A stretch of DNA of 64,000 nucleotides from Franconibacter helveticus LMG 23732 (GCF_000463115.2 NZ_AWFX01000003.1:62001-126000), one strand, 5' to 3'; positions 21,444 to 33,324 are shown, counted from the stretch's first letter. Notes: generated by a model from the sequence alone, not told the origin. Numbers and translations: made by a program.

Positions 21444-23375
21444 ATGGCGAAAAACCTAATACTCTGGCTGGTCATCGCAGTTGTGCTGATGTCAGTATTC
21501 CAGAGCTTTGGGCCCAGCGAGTCGAATGGCCGTAGGGTGGATTACTCTACCTTCCTGCAAGAAGTGAATCAGGACCAGGTTCGCGAAGCGCGTATCAACG
21601 GACGTGAAATCAACGTTACCAAGAAAGATAGTAACCGATACACGACTTACATTCCTGTAAACGATCCCAAACTGCTTGATAACCTCCTGACTAAAAACGT
21701 GAAAGTGGTTGGTGAACCGCCTGAAGAACCGAGCCTGCTGGCTTCTATCTTCATTTCCTGGTTCCCGATGCTTCTGTTGATTGGGGTCTGGATATTCTTC
21801 ATGCGCCAAATGCAGGGCGGCGGTGGCAAAGGCGCCATGTCGTTCGGTAAAAGCAAAGCGCGCATGTTGACCGAAGATCAAATTAAAACCACTTTCGCCG
21901 ACGTAGCGGGTTGCGATGAAGCGAAAGAAGAAGTCGGCGAACTCGTTGAATATCTGCGCGAGCCGAGCCGTTTCCAGAAGCTGGGCGGTAAAATCCCTAA
22001 AGGCGTTCTGATGGTAGGCCCGCCGGGTACCGGTAAAACGCTGCTGGCGAAAGCTATCGCTGGCGAAGCTAAAGTGCCGTTCTTTACCATTTCCGGTTCT
22101 GACTTCGTTGAGATGTTTGTGGGTGTCGGTGCTTCCCGCGTGCGCGACATGTTCGAGCAAGCCAAAAAGGCCGCCCCTTGCATCATCTTTATCGATGAAA
22201 TCGACGCCGTAGGCCGCCAGCGTGGCGCAGGCCTTGGCGGCGGTCACGATGAACGTGAACAGACGCTGAACCAGATGCTGGTTGAAATGGACGGCTTTGA
22301 AGGTAACGAAGGCATTATCGTTATCGCAGCGACTAACCGTCCGGACGTGCTTGACCCGGCGCTGCTGCGTCCAGGCCGTTTCGACCGTCAGGTTGTGGTT
22401 GGTCTGCCGGATGTGCGCGGTCGTGAGCAGATCCTGAAAGTGCATATGCGTCGCGTACCGCTGGCGCCAGATATCGACGCGGCAATCATTGCCCGCGGTA
22501 CGCCTGGCTTCTCTGGTGCGGACCTGGCGAATCTGGTGAACGAAGCAGCTCTGTTCGCCGCACGCGGCAACAAGCGCGTGGTCTCCATGGTTGAGTTCGA
22601 AAAAGCGAAAGACAAGATCATGATGGGGGCGGAACGCCGTTCCATGGTGATGACGGAAGCGCAGAAAGAATCGACCGCTTACCATGAAGCAGGCCACGCT
22701 ATCATCGGTCGTCTGGTGCCGGAACACGATCCGGTGCACAAAGTGACGATTATTCCGCGCGGGCGTGCGCTGGGTGTGACCTTCTTCCTGCCTGAGGGCG
22801 ACGCGATCAGCGCCAGCCGTCAGAAACTGGAAAGTCAGATCTCTACGCTGTATGGCGGTCGTCTGGCTGAAGAGATTATTTATGGCGCAGAGCATGTTTC
22901 TACCGGCGCGTCGAATGACATTAAGGTAGCGACTAACCTGGCCCGTAACATGGTTACCCAGTGGGGCTTCTCAGAAAAACTCGGTCCGTTGCTGTATGCG
23001 GAAGAAGAGGGAGAAGTGTTCCTGGGCCGCAGCGTGGCGAAAGCCAAACATATGTCGGATGAGACGGCTCGTATCATCGACCAGGAAGTGAAATCGCTGA
23101 TTGAGCGTAACTACAATCGCGCACGTCAGATCCTGAACGACAATATGGACATCCTGCACGCCATGAAAGATGCGCTGATGAAATATGAAACCATCGACGC
23201 ACCGCAGATCGATGACCTGATGGCCCGTCGCGATGTACGTCCGCCAGCAGGCTGGGAAGATCCAGGCGCTAACAATAACGACAGCAGCGGTACGCCGCGC
23301 GCCCCGCGTCCGGTTGATGAGCCGCGTACGCCAAACCCAGGCAACACCATGTCTGAGCAGTTTGGCGATAAGTAA
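21444..23375 (+). CDS. ftsH: ATP-dependent zinc metalloprotease FtsH
   Basis: FtsH is the membrane-anchored hexameric AAA protease that degrades LpxC, sigma-32, SecY and other targets. The start [13 protein letters not shown] at 21444 gives 643 residues (644 in E. coli); a TTG three codons upstream could extend it. Two membrane helices flank a periplasmic domain (about 5-24 and 98-120). Walker A is GPPGTGKT near 192-199, the SRH region follows, and the zinc site is HEAGH near 414-418. The C-terminal tail differs only in its Asn/Ser-rich stretch. Confidence 0.97.
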   Translation: MAKNLILWLVIAVVLMSVFQSFGPSESNGRRVDYSTFLQEVNQDQVREARINGREINVTKKDSNRYTTYIPVNDPKLLDNLLTKNVKVVGEPPEEPSLLASIFISWFPMLLLIGVWIFFMRQMQGGGGKGAMSFGKSKARMLTEDQIKTTFADVAGCDEAKEEVGELVEYLREPSRFQKLGGKIPKGVLMVGPPGTGKTLLAKAIAGEAKVPFFTISGSDFVEMFVGVGASRVRDMFEQAKKAAPCIIFIDEIDAVGRQRGAGLGGGHDEREQTLNQMLVEMDGFEGNEGIIVIAATNRPDVLDPALLRPGRFDRQVVVGLPDVRGREQILKVHMRRVPLAPDIDAAIIARGTPGFSGADLANLVNEAALFAARGNKRVVSMVEFEKAKDKIMMGAERRSMVMTEAQKESTAYHEAGHAIIGRLVPEHDPVHKVTIIPRGRALGVTFFLPEGDAISASRQKLESQISTLYGGRLAEEIIYGAEHVSTGASNDIKVATNLARNMVTQWGFSEKLGPLLYAEEEGEVFLGRSVAKAKHMSDETARIIDQEVKSLIERNYNRARQILNDNMDILHAMKDALMKYETIDAPQIDDLMARRDVRPPAGWEDPGANNNDSSGTPRAPRPVDEPRTPNPGNTMSEQFGDK

Positions 23376-23405
23376 GTGGTTCATCGCGCACTGTCGCAGT
23401 AAATT

Positions 23406-23432
23406 AAAACCCCGGCTTGTCCGGGGTTTTCG
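23406..23432 (+). terminator. Rho-independent terminator after ftsH
   Basis: AAAACCCCGG, loop CTTGT, CCGGGGTTTTCG. It precedes folP by about 34 bp. Confidence 0.85.
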
Positions 23433-23465
23433 TTTTTGTAAATCTTCACGTCCAAAGGACCAGCA

Positions 23466-24314
23466 ATGAAACTCTTCGCTCAGGGTTCTACCCTCGATCT
23501 CTCACATCCTCATGTCATGGGCATCCTTAACGTCACGCCAGATTCTTTCTCTGACGGCGGCCAGCACAACACGCTGGTGGAAGCGGTAAAGCATGCCAAT
23601 GCGATGATCAACGCTGGCGCAACTATCATTGATGTGGGCGGCGAATCAACGCGGCCAGGCGCGGCGGAGGTAAGCGTAGAAGAAGAGCTGGCGCGTGTTA
23701 TTCCTGTCGTCGAAGCGCTGGCGCAGCGTTTTGAAATCTGGATTTCGGTGGATACCTCTAAGCCTGAAGTTATTCGCGAAGCTGCAAGAGTGGGTGCTCA
23801 CATCATTAATGATATTCGCTCTCTGCAAGAGCCAGGCGCCCTTGCAGCAGCAGCCGAAACAGGTTTGCCGGTCTGTCTTATGCACATGCAGGGCGAACCT
23901 AAAACCATGCAGCAGGCGCCGCAGTATGAAAATGCTTTTGCAGAAGTAGAGCAGTTCTTCCAACAACATATTGCTCGCTGTGAAGCTGCCGGCATCTCAC
24001 GTGACAAAATCTTGCTCGACCCGGGATTCGGTTTCGGTAAAAATCTCACCCATAACTATCAACTTCTCGCGCGAATTTGTGAATTTCATCACTTTGGATT
24101 ACCGCTGTTGGTGGGAATGTCGCGTAAAAGTATGGTGGGTCAATTGCTTAATGTCGGACCCGATCAGCGCCTTTCCGGCAGTCTTGCGTGTGCAGTCATC
24201 GCGGCAATGCAGGGCGCACAGATCGTGAGGGTTCACGACGTAAAAGAAACCGTGGAAGCGATGCGCGTGGTTGAAGCTACACTTTCAGCGAAGGATAAAA
24301 AACGCTATGAGTAA
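23466..24314 (+). CDS. folP: Dihydropteroate synthase
   Basis: FolP joins p-aminobenzoate to dihydropterin pyrophosphate in folate synthesis and is the sulfonamide target. The 282 residues equal E. coli. The signature [15 protein letters not shown] is near the N terminus, with GGESTRPGA and the C-terminal region following. The end overlaps the start of glmM by 8 bp, coupling the two. Confidence 0.97.
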   Translation: MKLFAQGSTLDLSHPHVMGILNVTPDSFSDGGQHNTLVEAVKHANAMINAGATIIDVGGESTRPGAAEVSVEEELARVIPVVEALAQRFEIWISVDTSKPEVIREAARVGAHIINDIRSLQEPGALAAAAETGLPVCLMHMQGEPKTMQQAPQYENAFAEVEQFFQQHIARCEAAGISRDKILLDPGFGFGKNLTHNYQLLARICEFHHFGLPLLVGMSRKSMVGQLLNVGPDQRLSGSLACAVIAAMQGAQIVRVHDVKETVEAMRVVEATLSAKDKKRYE

Positions 24315-25644
24315 CCGTAAATATTTTGGAACTGATGGGATCCGTGGCCGCGTGGGCGACGCACCGATAACGCCGGATTTTGTTCTGAAGCTGGGTTGGG
24401 CCGCCGGGAAGGTTCTGGCACGTCATGGCTCAAAAAAAGTCATTATTGGTAAGGACACGCGCATTTCTGGCTATATGCTGGAATCTGCACTTGAGGCGGG
24501 GCTTGCTGCGGCGGGGCTGTCCGCCTCGTTTACCGGGCCTATGCCTACGCCAGCCGTGGCTTACCTGACGCGTACTTTCCGTGCAGAAGCTGGCATCGTC
24601 ATTTCTGCTTCGCACAACCCCTTCTATGACAATGGCATCAAATTTTTCTCCATAGACGGCACCAAATTACCCGATGAAGTGGAAGAGGCCATAGAAGCGG
24701 AAATGGAAAAAGAGATCAGTTGCGTCGATTCCGCTGAGCTTGGCAAAGCCAGCCGCATTGTGGATGCCGCAGGGCGTTACATTGAGTTTTGTAAGGCGAC
24801 TTTCCCTAACGAGCTCAACCTCAATGACCTGAAAATCGTGGTGGATTGCGCAAACGGCGCCACTTACCATATTGCGCCGAATGTCTTTCGCGAACTGGGC
24901 GCAAAGGTTATCACCATCGGTTGTGAGCCGGATGGGGTAAACATCAACGAAAAATGCGGCGCTACCGATGTGCGTCTGTTGCAGGAAAGGGTTATCGCAG
25001 AGAAAGCCCACCTGGGGATAGCGTTTGACGGCGACGGCGATCGCGTAATCATGGTCGATCATGCCGGTAATAAAGTGGATGGCGACCAGATTCTTTATAT
25101 CATCGCGCGTGAAGGGCTGCGCCAGGGGCAGTTACGCGGCGGCGCAGTAGGTACGCTGATGAGTAATATGGGGCTTGAGGTCGCGTTGAAACAGCTCGGC
25201 ATCCCCTTCATTCGTGCAAAAGTGGGCGACCGTTACGTACTGGAAAAAATGCAGGAAAAAGGCTGGCGCATCGGCGCAGAAAACTCGGGTCACGTGATTC
25301 TGCTGGATAAGACCACGACCGGGGACGGCATTGTAGCGGCATTACAGGTGTTAACGGCAATGGCGCGCAACCATATGAGCTTGCACGACCTTTGCAGCGG
25401 TATGAAACTCTTCCCGCAAGTGCTGGTCAATGTGCGCTTTACGCCAGGCAGCGGCGATCCGCTGGAGAACGAACGCGTTAAAGCGATTACTGCTGACGTG
25501 GAAGCTACGCTTGGCAATCGCGGGCGCGTGTTGCTGCGTAAATCTGGCACCGAGCCGCTTATCCGCGTAATGGTGGAAGGTGAGAACGAAGAGCAAGTTA
25601 CAGAGTTCGCAAACCGTATTGCTGATGCTGTAAAAGCGGTTTGA
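24307..25644 (+). CDS. glmM: Phosphoglucosamine mutase
   Basis: GlmM interconverts glucosamine 6- and 1-phosphate for UDP-GlcNAc synthesis. The ATG at 24307 gives 445 residues, equal to E. coli. The active-site phosphoserine is Ser102 in [13 protein letters not shown], the metal loop DGDGDR is present, and the C-terminal phosphate-binding [12 protein letters not shown] is intact. It overlaps folP by 8 bp. Confidence 0.98.
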   Translation: MSNRKYFGTDGIRGRVGDAPITPDFVLKLGWAAGKVLARHGSKKVIIGKDTRISGYMLESALEAGLAAAGLSASFTGPMPTPAVAYLTRTFRAEAGIVISASHNPFYDNGIKFFSIDGTKLPDEVEEAIEAEMEKEISCVDSAELGKASRIVDAAGRYIEFCKATFPNELNLNDLKIVVDCANGATYHIAPNVFRELGAKVITIGCEPDGVNINEKCGATDVRLLQERVIAEKAHLGIAFDGDGDRVIMVDHAGNKVDGDQILYIIAREGLRQGQLRGGAVGTLMSNMGLEVALKQLGIPFIRAKVGDRYVLEKMQEKGWRIGAENSGHVILLDKTTTGDGIVAALQVLTAMARNHMSLHDLCSGMKLFPQVLVNVRFTPGSGDPLENERVKAITADVEATLGNRGRVLLRKSGTEPLIRVMVEGENEEQVTEFANRIADAVKAV

Positions 25645-25660
25645 GTGATAAGTGGTTAAA

Positions 25661-25686
25661 AAGGCGGCTTGAGCTGCCTTTTTTTT
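25661..25686 (+). terminator. Rho-independent terminator after glmM
   Basis: AAGGCGGC, loop TTGA, GCTGCCTT followed by a run of T. One G-U pair in the stem. Confidence 0.8.
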
Positions 25687-25747
25687 ATCCGTTTCTGACG
25701 CTTTTGTCGCTTTTTTCCGCAGTTGATTCAATAACAAAAAAATGCCC

Positions 25748-25776
25748 TTGCACAGGGGATTCGCTTTCGTTAGTAT
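25748..25776 (+). promoter_or_regulatory. Sigma-70 promoter for secG-leuU
   Basis: TTGCAC (25748-25753), 17 bp, TAGTAT (25771-25776). Start expected near 25783, leaving a leader of about 85 nt before secG. Confidence 0.7.
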
Positions 25777-25867
25777 TCACACCCGCTTCAGGAGGGAATG
25801 ACAAAGACCTCCGCGCTATTGGTTTGAAGCAATTGGCTGCGGTTACCCCGCAAGGAACAGGTTGATT

Positions 25868-26200
25868 ATGTACGAAGCTCTTTTAGTTGTTTTCCTTATT
25901 GTAGCGTTGGCCCTGGTTGGTCTGATTATGCTGCAACAAGGTAAAGGCGCTGATATGGGAGCCTCCTTTGGTGCAGGCGCTTCCGCCACGCTGTTCGGTT
26001 CAAGTGGTTCTGGTAACTTCATGACCCGTATGACAGCTATCCTGGCGACCCTGTTCTTCATCATCAGCCTGGTACTGGGTAACATTAACAGCAACAAAAC
26101 CAATAAAGGAAGCGAGTGGGAAAACCTGAGCCAGCCAGCTAAGACTGAGCCGACTCAAAATACCGCACCGGCTCAGCCGACCAGCGATATCCCACGTTAA
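25868..26200 (+). CDS. secG: Preprotein translocase subunit SecG
   Basis: SecG is the auxiliary subunit of SecYEG that inverts its topology to assist SecA-driven export. The ATG at 25868 (MYEALLVVFLIVALALVGLI) gives 110 residues with two membrane helices (about 3-22 and 53-72) and the conserved loop MLQQGKGADMGASFG. The polar C-terminal tail is Thr/Gln/Pro-rich. tRNA-Leu follows 43 bp downstream, as in E. coli. Confidence 0.96.
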   Translation: MYEALLVVFLIVALALVGLIMLQQGKGADMGASFGAGASATLFGSSGSGNFMTRMTAILATLFFIISLVLGNINSNKTNKGSEWENLSQPAKTEPTQNTAPAQPTSDIPR

Positions 26201-26243
26201 TTTGTCAGCTTCAGCGCAGTAAACAGAGAACTGCGCACATAGT

Positions 26244-26330
26244 GCCGAGGTGGTGGAATTGGTAGACACGCTACCTTGAGGTGGTAGTGCCCGATTGGGC
26301 TTACGGGTTCAAGTCCCGTCCTCGGTACCA
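26244..26330 (+). tRNA. leuU: tRNA-Leu (anticodon GAG)
   Basis: An 87-nt class II tRNA with encoded CCA: acceptor GCCGAGG pairs with CCTCGGT, the D arm holds TGGTAGAC, the anticodon loop is CTTGAGG (GAG), a long variable arm follows and the T arm is GGGTTCAAGTCCC. It probably shares the secG transcript. Confidence 0.95.
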
Positions 26331-26344
26331 AATCCCAGCAAAAT

Positions 26345-26373
26345 TTGCTTTTTTCACGTAATAGGCGTAGTAT
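26345..26373 (+). promoter_or_regulatory. Promoter for metY-rimP-nusA-infB
   Basis: TTGCTT (26345-26350), 17 bp, TAGTAT (26368-26373), followed by a GC-rich discriminator (GCCACG) typical of stable-RNA promoters. It sits 16 bp upstream of the initiator tRNA gene. Confidence 0.65.
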
Positions 26374-26389
26374 TTGCCACGTTTTCGGA

Positions 26390-26466
<77 letters not shown>

Positions 26467-26588
26467 CTTTCCCTGAGAGTTGTTTTTCAAATAGACAGTG
26501 GAGAAGCTATACTTCTTCACTTCCGTTTTTGAAAAACTCTTCGGAAAGTAGTCCGGACCGCAGTTGCGGTTTACAGGGTTCAGTTATT

Positions 26589-26615
26589 AAAAGCCCCGAT
26601 TTATCGGGGTTTTTT
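26589..26615 (+). terminator. Terminator in the metY-rimP leader
   Basis: AAAAGCCCCGAT, TTA, TCGGGGTTTTTT. It lies between metY and rimP, so it can separate tRNA synthesis from rimP-nusA expression; in E. coli the corresponding leader terminators are read through under NusA control. Confidence 0.85.
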
Positions 26616-26674
26616 GTTATCTGACTAAAGAATAACTGGGCTATAGGCCCTTTTTTTATGTCCTGGGGGTGGGC

Positions 26675-27127
26675 TTGTCCACATTAGAGCAAAAATTAAC
26701 AGAGATGATTACAGCACCAGTGGAAGCGCTGGGCTACGAACTCGTCGGCATCGAATTCATTCGCGGTCGCACATCGACGCTGCGCATCTATATTGATAGT
26801 GAAGATGGCATCACTGTTGACGATTGTGCTGATGTCAGCCACCAGGTAAGCGCCGTACTGGATGTTGAAGATCCCATCACGGTAGCTTACAACCTGGAAG
26901 TCTCCTCGCCGGGTCTCGAGCGTCCGCTGTTCACTGCCGAACACTACACCCGTTATATTGGCGAAGAAGCCGCGCTTGTGCTGCGCATGGCAGTCCAGAA
27001 CCGTCGTAAATGGCAGGGCATCATCAAAGCCGTCGATGGCGAGATGATCACCGTAACGGTCGAAGGCAAAGATGAAGTGTTCGCGCTGAGCAACATTCAG
27101 AAAGCGAACCTGGTTCCCCACTTTTAA
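26675..27127 (+). CDS. rimP: Ribosome maturation factor RimP
   Basis: RimP assists early 30S assembly around S12 and the central pseudoknot. Start choice: a TTG at 26675 gives 150 residues beginning MSTLEQKL, the E. coli form; a GTG two codons earlier (26669) is also in frame and overlaps the GGGGGTG ribosome-binding stretch. The N-terminal alpha/beta domain and C-terminal SH3-like domain ([20 protein letters not shown]) are conserved. It is followed 28 bp later by nusA. Confidence 0.95.
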   Translation: MSTLEQKLTEMITAPVEALGYELVGIEFIRGRTSTLRIYIDSEDGITVDDCADVSHQVSAVLDVEDPITVAYNLEVSSPGLERPLFTAEHYTRYIGEEAALVLRMAVQNRRKWQGIIKAVDGEMITVTVEGKDEVFALSNIQKANLVPHF

Positions 27128-27154
27128 TAGTCTGGATTGAGGCGAAGGCCCCCG

Positions 27155-28642
27155 ATGAACAAAGAGATTTTGGCTGTTGTAGAAGCAGTTTCTAACGAAA
27201 AAGCGGTTCCGCGCGAGAAGATTTTTGAAGCGCTGGAAAGTGCCCTGGCCACGGCAACCAAGAAAAAATATGAACAAGAGATCGATGTTCGCGTAAGCAT
27301 CGATCGCAAAAGCGGTGATTTCGATACGTTCCGTCGTTGGGTCATTGTTGAAGAAGTGACTCAGCCGACCCGCGAAATCACGCTGGAAGCGGCGCGTTAT
27401 GAAGATCCGAGCCTGAATGTGGGCGATTACGTCGAAGATCAGATTGAATCTGTGACTTTTGACCGCATTACTACGCAGACCGCCAAGCAAGTTATCGTGC
27501 AGAAAGTGCGTGAAGCTGAACGTGCGATGGTGGTGGATCAGTTCCGCGAGCATGAAGGCGAAATCATCACTGGCGTGGTGAAAAAAGTAAACCGCGACAA
27601 TATCACTCTCGATCTGGGTAGCAACGCTGAGGCGGTTATCCTGCGTGAAGATATGCTGCCGCGTGAAAACTTCCGTCCGGGTGACCGCATACGTGGCGTG
27701 CTTTACGCCGTTCGTCCGGAAGCTCGCGGCGCGCAGCTCTTTGTTACTCGCGCTAAACCGGAAATGCTGATTGAGCTTTTCCGTATTGAAGTGCCGGAAA
27801 TCGGCGAAGAAGTTATTGAGATTAAAGCGGCGGCCCGCGATCCCGGTTCTCGCGCTAAGATTGCCGTGAAAACCAACGACAAGCGTATCGATCCGGTAGG
27901 CGCATGCGTCGGTATGCGTGGCGCCCGTGTACAAGCTGTTTCCACTGAGCTTGGCGGCGAGCGTATCGATATTGTGCTTTGGGACGATAACCCGGCTCAG
28001 TTCGTGATTAACGCCATGGCGCCGGCTGACGTGGCTTCCATTGTGGTTGACGAAGACAAGCACACTATGGATATCGCGGTAGAAGCGGGCAACCTGGCGC
28101 AGGCTATCGGTCGTAATGGTCAGAACGTGCGTCTGGCCTCGCAGCTGAGCGGCTGGGAACTCAACGTAATGACCGTTGACGATCTGCAAGCGAAGCATCA
28201 GGCAGAAGCGCATGCGGCCATCGATACCTTTACCCGTTATCTCGATATTGATGAAGATTTTGCCACGGTTCTGGTGGAAGAAGGTTTCTCCACGCTCGAA
28301 GAGCTGGCCTATGTGCCGATGAAAGAGCTGCTTGAAATCGAAGGCCTCGACGAGGATACCGTGGAAGCTTTACGCGAACGCGCCAAAAATGCGCTCACTA
28401 CCCTGGCGCTTGCCCAGGAAGAGAGCCTCGGCGACAACAAACCTAGCGAAGATCTGCTGAGCCTTGAAGGTATGGATCGCACCCTGGCCTATAAACTGGC
28501 CGCACGCGGTGTTTGTACGCTGGAAGACCTCGCCGACCAGGGCGTGGACGACCTGTCTGATATTGAAGGCCTGAACGATGAGAAAGCCGGTGAGCTTATC
28601 ATGGCGGCCCGTAATATTTGCTGGTTTGGCGACGAAGCGTAA
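27155..28642 (+). CDS. nusA: Transcription termination/antitermination protein NusA
   Basis: NusA binds RNA polymerase, promotes pausing and hairpin-dependent termination, and joins rRNA antitermination complexes. The ATG at 27155 gives 495 residues, as in E. coli. Domains in order: N-terminal RNAP-binding (1-125), S1 (about 135-200), two KH domains (about 230-345, with GxxG loops GMRGAR and GRNGQN), and two acidic repeats AR1/AR2 at the C terminus that contact the alpha subunit. Second gene of the rimP-nusA-infB cluster. Confidence 0.98.
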   Translation: MNKEILAVVEAVSNEKAVPREKIFEALESALATATKKKYEQEIDVRVSIDRKSGDFDTFRRWVIVEEVTQPTREITLEAARYEDPSLNVGDYVEDQIESVTFDRITTQTAKQVIVQKVREAERAMVVDQFREHEGEIITGVVKKVNRDNITLDLGSNAEAVILREDMLPRENFRPGDRIRGVLYAVRPEARGAQLFVTRAKPEMLIELFRIEVPEIGEEVIEIKAAARDPGSRAKIAVKTNDKRIDPVGACVGMRGARVQAVSTELGGERIDIVLWDDNPAQFVINAMAPADVASIVVDEDKHTMDIAVEAGNLAQAIGRNGQNVRLASQLSGWELNVMTVDDLQAKHQAEAHAAIDTFTRYLDIDEDFATVLVEEGFSTLEELAYVPMKELLEIEGLDEDTVEALRERAKNALTTLALAQEESLGDNKPSEDLLSLEGMDRTLAYKLAARGVCTLEDLADQGVDDLSDIEGLNDEKAGELIMAARNICWFGDEA

Positions 28643-28666
28643 TAAACTGTAGCAGGAAGGAACAGC

Positions 28667-31375
28667 ATGACTGATGTAACCGTAAAAGCGCTGGCCGCAG
28701 AGATTCAGACCTCCGTGGACCGCCTGGTACAGCAATTCGCTGATGCAGGGATCCCGAAGTCGGCTGATGATTCTGTGACAGCACAAGAGAAACAAACGTT
28801 ACTGGCGCACCTGAACCGCGAACATGGTTCCGCGCCAGATAAACTGACGTTGCAGCGCAAAACGCGCAGTACACTAAATATTCAGGGTACCGGTGGGAAA
28901 AGTAAATCGGTACAGATCGAAGTCCGCAAAAAACGCACCTTTGTAAAACGTGATCCGCTTGAGGCTGAACGTCTCGCTGCGGAAGAACAGGCGAAGCGTG
29001 AAGCGGAAGAGAATGCCCGTCGTGAAGCAGAGGAAGCTGCCAAACGTGAGGCAGAGGAAAAAGCCAAGCGTGAAACCGCCGAAAAAGCGAAGCGCGAAGC
29101 TGAAGAACAGGCTAAACGCGATAACGCTGATAAGGCAAAACGCGCAGCTGCGGAAACGAGCAAAGTGAGCAATCAACAATCTGACGAAATGAGCAAAAGT
29201 GCTCAGGCGGAAAAAACGCGCCGTGAAGCGGAAGCCCTGGAGCTTAAGCGTAAAGCTGAAGAAGAGGCGCGTCGCAAACTTGAAGAAGACGCCCGTCGCG
29301 TAGCGGAAGAAGCACGCCGCATGGCGGAAGAGAATTCTGGCCGTTGGGAAGAGTCCAGCGAGCCCGAAGACACCAGCGACTATCATGTCACTACGTCACA
29401 GCATGCGCGTCAGGCTGAAGACGATAATGACCGTGAAGTTGAAGGTGGCCGTGGCCGTACCCGTACAGCTAAGGCGCCGCGTCCTAAGAAAGGCAACAAA
29501 CATTCTGAGTCTAAAGCCGATCGTGAAGAAGCGCGTGCCGCGGTTCGTGGCGGTAAAGGCGGAAAACAGCGTAAAGGCAGCTCTTTGCAGCAGGGCTTCC
29601 AGAAGCCGGCGCAGGCGGTTAACCGTGATGTTGTGATTGGTGAAACCATCACCGTTGCTGAACTGGCTAACAAAATGGCGGTGAAAGGCTCTCAGGTCAT
29701 CAAAGCGATGATGAAGCTGGGCGCGATGGCTACCATCAACCAGGTTATCGACCAGGAAACCGCACAGCTCGTTGCAGAAGAGATGGGCCATAAGGTTATC
29801 CTGCGCCGTGAAAATGAGCTGGAAGAAGCGGTCATGAGCGACCGTGATACTGGCGCTCAGGCGGAAGCTCGCGCGCCGGTCGTTACCATCATGGGCCACG
29901 TTGACCATGGTAAAACCTCTCTGCTCGACTACATTCGCTCCACGAAAGTGGCGTCTGGCGAGGCAGGCGGCATTACCCAGCACATTGGTGCTTATCACGT
30001 TCAGACCGACGATGGCATGATTACCTTCCTGGATACCCCGGGCCACGCCGCGTTTACCGCGATGCGTGCGCGTGGTGCTCAGGCGACGGATATCGTTGTA
30101 CTGGTAGTGGCGGCAGACGACGGCGTGATGCCGCAAACTATCGAAGCTATCCAGCACGCGAAAGCGGCACAGGTGCCGGTAGTCGTAGCGGTGAACAAAA
30201 TTGATAAGCCGGAAGCCGATCCGGATCGCGTGAAGAATGAACTTGCTCAGTACGGCATTATCCCGGAAGAGTGGGGCGGCGAAAGCCAGTTCGTACACGT
30301 TTCCGCGAAAGCCGGTACCGGCATTGATGACCTGCTGAACGCGATTCTGCTGCAAGCGGAAGTGCTGGAGCTGAAAGCCGTACGTAAAGGTATGGCGAGC
30401 GGCGTGGTTATCGAATCCTTCCTTGATAAAGGTCGTGGTCCGGTTGCTACCGTTCTGGTTCGTGAAGGTACGCTGAACCGTGGCGACATCGTGCTGTGCG
30501 GCTTTGAATATGGCCGTGTACGTGCGATGCGTAACGAACTGGGTCAGGAAGTGCAGGAAGCGGGTCCGTCCATTCCGGTGGAAATCCTGGGTCTTTCCGG
30601 CGTTCCGGCGGCAGGCGATGAAGTGACTGTCGTTCGTGACGAGAAGAAAGCACGCGAAGTTGCGCTGTACCGTCAGGGCAAATTCCGCGAAGTTAAACTG
30701 GCGCGTCAGCAGAAGTCTAAACTCGAAAACATGTTCGCCAACATGACCGAAGGCGAAGTGTCCGAAGTGAATATCGTGCTGAAAGCCGACGTTCAGGGTT
30801 CTGTGGAAGCCATCTCCGATTCGCTGCTGAAACTTTCTACTGAAGAAGTGAAAGTGAAGATTGTCGGCTCCGGTGTGGGTGGTATCACCGAAACCGATGC
30901 TACGCTGGCTGCTGCGTCTAACGCTATCCTGGTTGGCTTTAACGTACGTGCCGATGCATCCGCGCGCCGCGTAATTGAAGCAGAAAGCCTGGATCTGCGT
31001 TACTACTCCGTCATCTATAACCTGATCGACGAAGTAAAAGCGGCGATGAGCGGCATGCTCTCTCCGGAACTTAAACAGCAGATTATCGGTCTGGCCGAAG
31101 TGCGTGATGTCTTTAAATCACCGAAATTCGGCGCGATTGCTGGCTGTATGGTTACCGAGGGCGTGGTTAAACGTCACAACCCAATCCGCGTACTGCGCGA
31201 CAACGTGGTTATCTATGAAGGCGAGCTGGAATCCCTGCGCCGCTTCAAAGATGACGTGAACGAAGTCCGTAACGGCATGGAATGTGGTATCGGCGTTAAG
31301 AACTACAATGACGTCCGTACTGGCGACATGATCGAAGTCTTCGAAGTCATCGAGATCCAGCGCACCATCGCCTGA
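28667..31375 (+). CDS. infB: Translation initiation factor IF-2
   Basis: IF-2 is the GTPase that delivers fMet-tRNA to the 30S and drives subunit joining. The 902 residues (890 in E. coli) comprise an N-terminal domain, a highly charged Glu/Ala/Lys/Arg helix with repeats of the type AKREAEE (about 104-165), the G domain with GHVDHGKT at 410-417, NKID and SAK loops, and the C-terminal fMet-tRNA-binding domains. The extra length lies in the charged helix and the linker. Internal starts for shorter isoforms are preserved (separate entry). Confidence 0.98.
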   Translation: MTDVTVKALAAEIQTSVDRLVQQFADAGIPKSADDSVTAQEKQTLLAHLNREHGSAPDKLTLQRKTRSTLNIQGTGGKSKSVQIEVRKKRTFVKRDPLEAERLAAEEQAKREAEENARREAEEAAKREAEEKAKRETAEKAKREAEEQAKRDNADKAKRAAAETSKVSNQQSDEMSKSAQAEKTRREAEALELKRKAEEEARRKLEEDARRVAEEARRMAEENSGRWEESSEPEDTSDYHVTTSQHARQAEDDNDREVEGGRGRTRTAKAPRPKKGNKHSESKADREEARAAVRGGKGGKQRKGSSLQQGFQKPAQAVNRDVVIGETITVAELANKMAVKGSQVIKAMMKLGAMATINQVIDQETAQLVAEEMGHKVILRRENELEEAVMSDRDTGAQAEARAPVVTIMGHVDHGKTSLLDYIRSTKVASGEAGGITQHIGAYHVQTDDGMITFLDTPGHAAFTAMRARGAQATDIVVLVVAADDGVMPQTIEAIQHAKAAQVPVVVAVNKIDKPEADPDRVKNELAQYGIIPEEWGGESQFVHVSAKAGTGIDDLLNAILLQAEVLELKAVRKGMASGVVIESFLDKGRGPVATVLVREGTLNRGDIVLCGFEYGRVRAMRNELGQEVQEAGPSIPVEILGLSGVPAAGDEVTVVRDEKKAREVALYRQGKFREVKLARQQKSKLENMFANMTEGEVSEVNIVLKADVQGSVEAISDSLLKLSTEEVKVKIVGSGVGGITETDATLAAASNAILVGFNVRADASARRVIEAESLDLRYYSVIYNLIDEVKAAMSGMLSPELKQQIIGLAEVRDVFKSPKFGAIAGCMVTEGVVKRHNPIRVLRDNVVIYEGELESLRRFKDDVNEVRNGMECGIGVKNYNDVRTGDMIEVFEVIEIQRTIA
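29165..29191 (+). promoter_or_regulatory. Internal translation starts for shorter IF-2 isoforms
   Basis: In-frame GTG at 29165 (codon 167, before SNQQ) and ATG at 29189 (codon 175, before SKSAQAEK) match the E. coli IF2-2 and IF2-3 starts (codons 158 and 165). The surrounding residues are conserved with E. coli, so three isoforms are likely. Confidence 0.6.
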
Positions 31376-31400
31376 TAGCGACCGCGCGACAGCATTATCA

Positions 31401-31419
31401 GGGGGGCCATGTGCCCCCC
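31401..31419 (+). repeat. GC hairpin between infB and rbfA
   Basis: GGGGGGC, loop CATGT, GCCCCCC: a 7-bp all-GC stem in the 65-bp gap, followed by GCTTTG with no proper T run. It may be a partial terminator or an mRNA processing/stability element. Confidence 0.7.
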
Positions 31420-31440
31420 GCTTTGTATGGAGAATTAATT

Positions 31441-31842
31441 ATGGCGAAAGAATTTGGCCGCCCGCAGCGCGTGGCGCAGGAGATGCAAAAAGAGATTGCT
31501 ATCATCCTGCAACGTGAAATTAAAGATCCGCGCCTGGGCCTGATGACAACCGTTTCTGGTGTAGAAGTCTCCCGCGATCTGGCTTATGCCAAAGTGTATG
31601 TCACCTTCCTCAACGATAAAGATGAAGCCGCCATTAAAGCGGGCATCAAAGCGTTGCAGGACGCCTCCGGTTTTATCCGCACGCTGTTAGGTAAAGCAAT
31701 GCGACTGCGCATTGTGCCGGAGCTGACCTTTTTCTACGACAACTCGCTGGTGGAAGGCATGCGTATGTCCAACCTGGTGACGAACGTCGTTAAGCATGAC
31801 GAAGCGCGTCGTGTTAACACGGACGACGACAAGGAGGAGTAA
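31441..31842 (+). CDS. rbfA: 30S ribosome-binding factor RbfA
   Basis: RbfA binds the 5' helix of 16S rRNA during 30S maturation and cold adaptation. The ATG at 31441 ([19 protein letters not shown]) gives 133 residues, the E. coli length, with one type II KH domain. A good ribosome-binding site (TATGGAGAATTA) precedes it. Its stop shares one base with the truB start. Confidence 0.97.
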   Translation: MAKEFGRPQRVAQEMQKEIAIILQREIKDPRLGLMTTVSGVEVSRDLAYAKVYVTFLNDKDEAAIKAGIKALQDASGFIRTLLGKAMRLRIVPELTFFYDNSLVEGMRMSNLVTNVVKHDEARRVNTDDDKEE

Positions 31843-32786
31843 TGAGTCGCCCTCGTCGTCGCGGCCGTGATATTCACGGCGTCTTGTTGCTGGATAAACC
31901 GCAAGGACTCTCCTCCAACGATGCGCTGCAAAAAGTAAAACGCATCTATAACGCTAACCGCGCCGGGCATACTGGCGCGCTGGATCCACTGGCGACCGGC
32001 ATGTTGCCGATTTGCCTTGGTGAAGCAACGAAGTTCTCGCAGTACCTGCTCGATTCAGATAAGCGTTATCGGGTCATCGCCCGTCTCGGACAACGTACCG
32101 ATACTTCAGATGCTGATGGGAATGTGGTGGAAGTTCGCCCGGTAGCGTTCAGCGATGAACAGCTCGCCAGCGCTCTGGACAGCTTTCGTGGCGACACGTT
32201 GCAAGTGCCGACCATGTTTTCGGCGCTAAAGTATCAGGGCAAGCCGCTTTACGAGTACGCTCGGCAGGGTATTGAGGTGCCTCGCGAGCCGCGCCCGATT
32301 ACCGTCTACGAACTGCTTTTCATCCGCCACGAAGGTGATGAGCTGGAGCTGGAAGTGCACTGCTCTAAGGGCACTTATATCCGCACCATTATCGATGATC
32401 TCGGTGAAAAGCTGGGTTGCGGCGCACATGTCATATTCCTGCGCCGTCTGGCAGTGAGTAAATATCCTGTCGAACGCATGGTCACCCTGGAGCAGCTTAA
32501 TGCGCTGCTGGGACAGGCGGAAGCGCAGGGTATTCCGGCAAGTGAGCTGATCGACCCGTTACTCATGCCGATGGATAGTCCTGCTTCGGATTATCCTGTG
32601 GTTAATATTCCGTTAACGTCGTCTGTTTACTTTAAGAACGGCAACCCGGTGCGTACGACAAATGCGCCGCATGCAGGACTGGTACGCGTGACCGAAGGCG
32701 ATGAAGGCAAGTTCCTCGGCATGGGGGAAATCGACGAAGAAGGCCGCGTGGCGCCGCGCCGTCTGGTGGTGGAATATCCGGCGTAG
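31842..32786 (+). CDS. truB: tRNA pseudouridine-55 synthase TruB
   Basis: TruB makes pseudouridine 55 in the T loop of elongator tRNAs and also acts as a tRNA chaperone. The 314 residues equal E. coli. The catalytic Asp48 lies in [14 protein letters not shown], and a C-terminal PUA-like domain follows residue 250. It overlaps rbfA by one base. Confidence 0.97.
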   Translation: MSRPRRRGRDIHGVLLLDKPQGLSSNDALQKVKRIYNANRAGHTGALDPLATGMLPICLGEATKFSQYLLDSDKRYRVIARLGQRTDTSDADGNVVEVRPVAFSDEQLASALDSFRGDTLQVPTMFSALKYQGKPLYEYARQGIEVPREPRPITVYELLFIRHEGDELELEVHCSKGTYIRTIIDDLGEKLGCGAHVIFLRRLAVSKYPVERMVTLEQLNALLGQAEAQGIPASELIDPLLMPMDSPASDYPVVNIPLTSSVYFKNGNPVRTTNAPHAGLVRVTEGDEGKFLGMGEIDEEGRVAPRRLVVEYPA

Positions 32787-32800
32787 CATTCTGGCTTGCC

Positions 32801-32829
32801 TTGCGATAAACCAGTGAGGCGAGTAGAAT
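32801..32829 (+). promoter_or_regulatory. Promoter for rpsO
   Basis: TTGCGA (32801-32806), 17 bp, TAGAAT (32824-32829). It lies just after truB, the position of E. coli rpsO P1. Start expected near 32836, giving a leader of about 100 nt. Confidence 0.7.
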
Positions 32830-32860
32830 ATTGCCGCTTAACGCTGTGCAAATTGGTTAA

Positions 32861-33208
<348 letters not shown>

Positions 33209-33224
33209 TTCTTGCGAGTTTCAG

Positions 33225-33252
33225 AAAAGGGGGCCTTTACGGCCCCTTTTTT
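33225..33252 (+). terminator. Rho-independent terminator after rpsO
   Basis: AAAAGGGGGCC, loop TTTAC, GGCCCCTTTTTT. It is partly read through into pnp in E. coli. Confidence 0.85.
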
Positions 33253-33324
33253 CGACCAGGCGGCAGCAATTCTCTGGAAACTAATGTATTGTTGCTAAGA
33301 ATGATCTTCATTGCAGAGGTTCGC

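Noticed and set aside
21492-22895. 467-codon open frame antisense to ftsH
   Set aside because: Shadow of ftsH codon use; composition is not protein-like.
26696-28213. 505-codon open frame antisense to rimP-nusA
   Set aside because: Same codon-bias artefact, crossing two real genes and showing no conserved motif.
28970-29340. Possible tandem DNA repeat in infB as a mobile or phase-variable element
   Set aside because: The repetition is at the amino-acid level (charged helix) with varied codons; it is the normal IF-2 N-domain.
29396-30355. 319-codon frame antisense to infB
   Set aside because: Shadow frame; infB is full length with all motifs.
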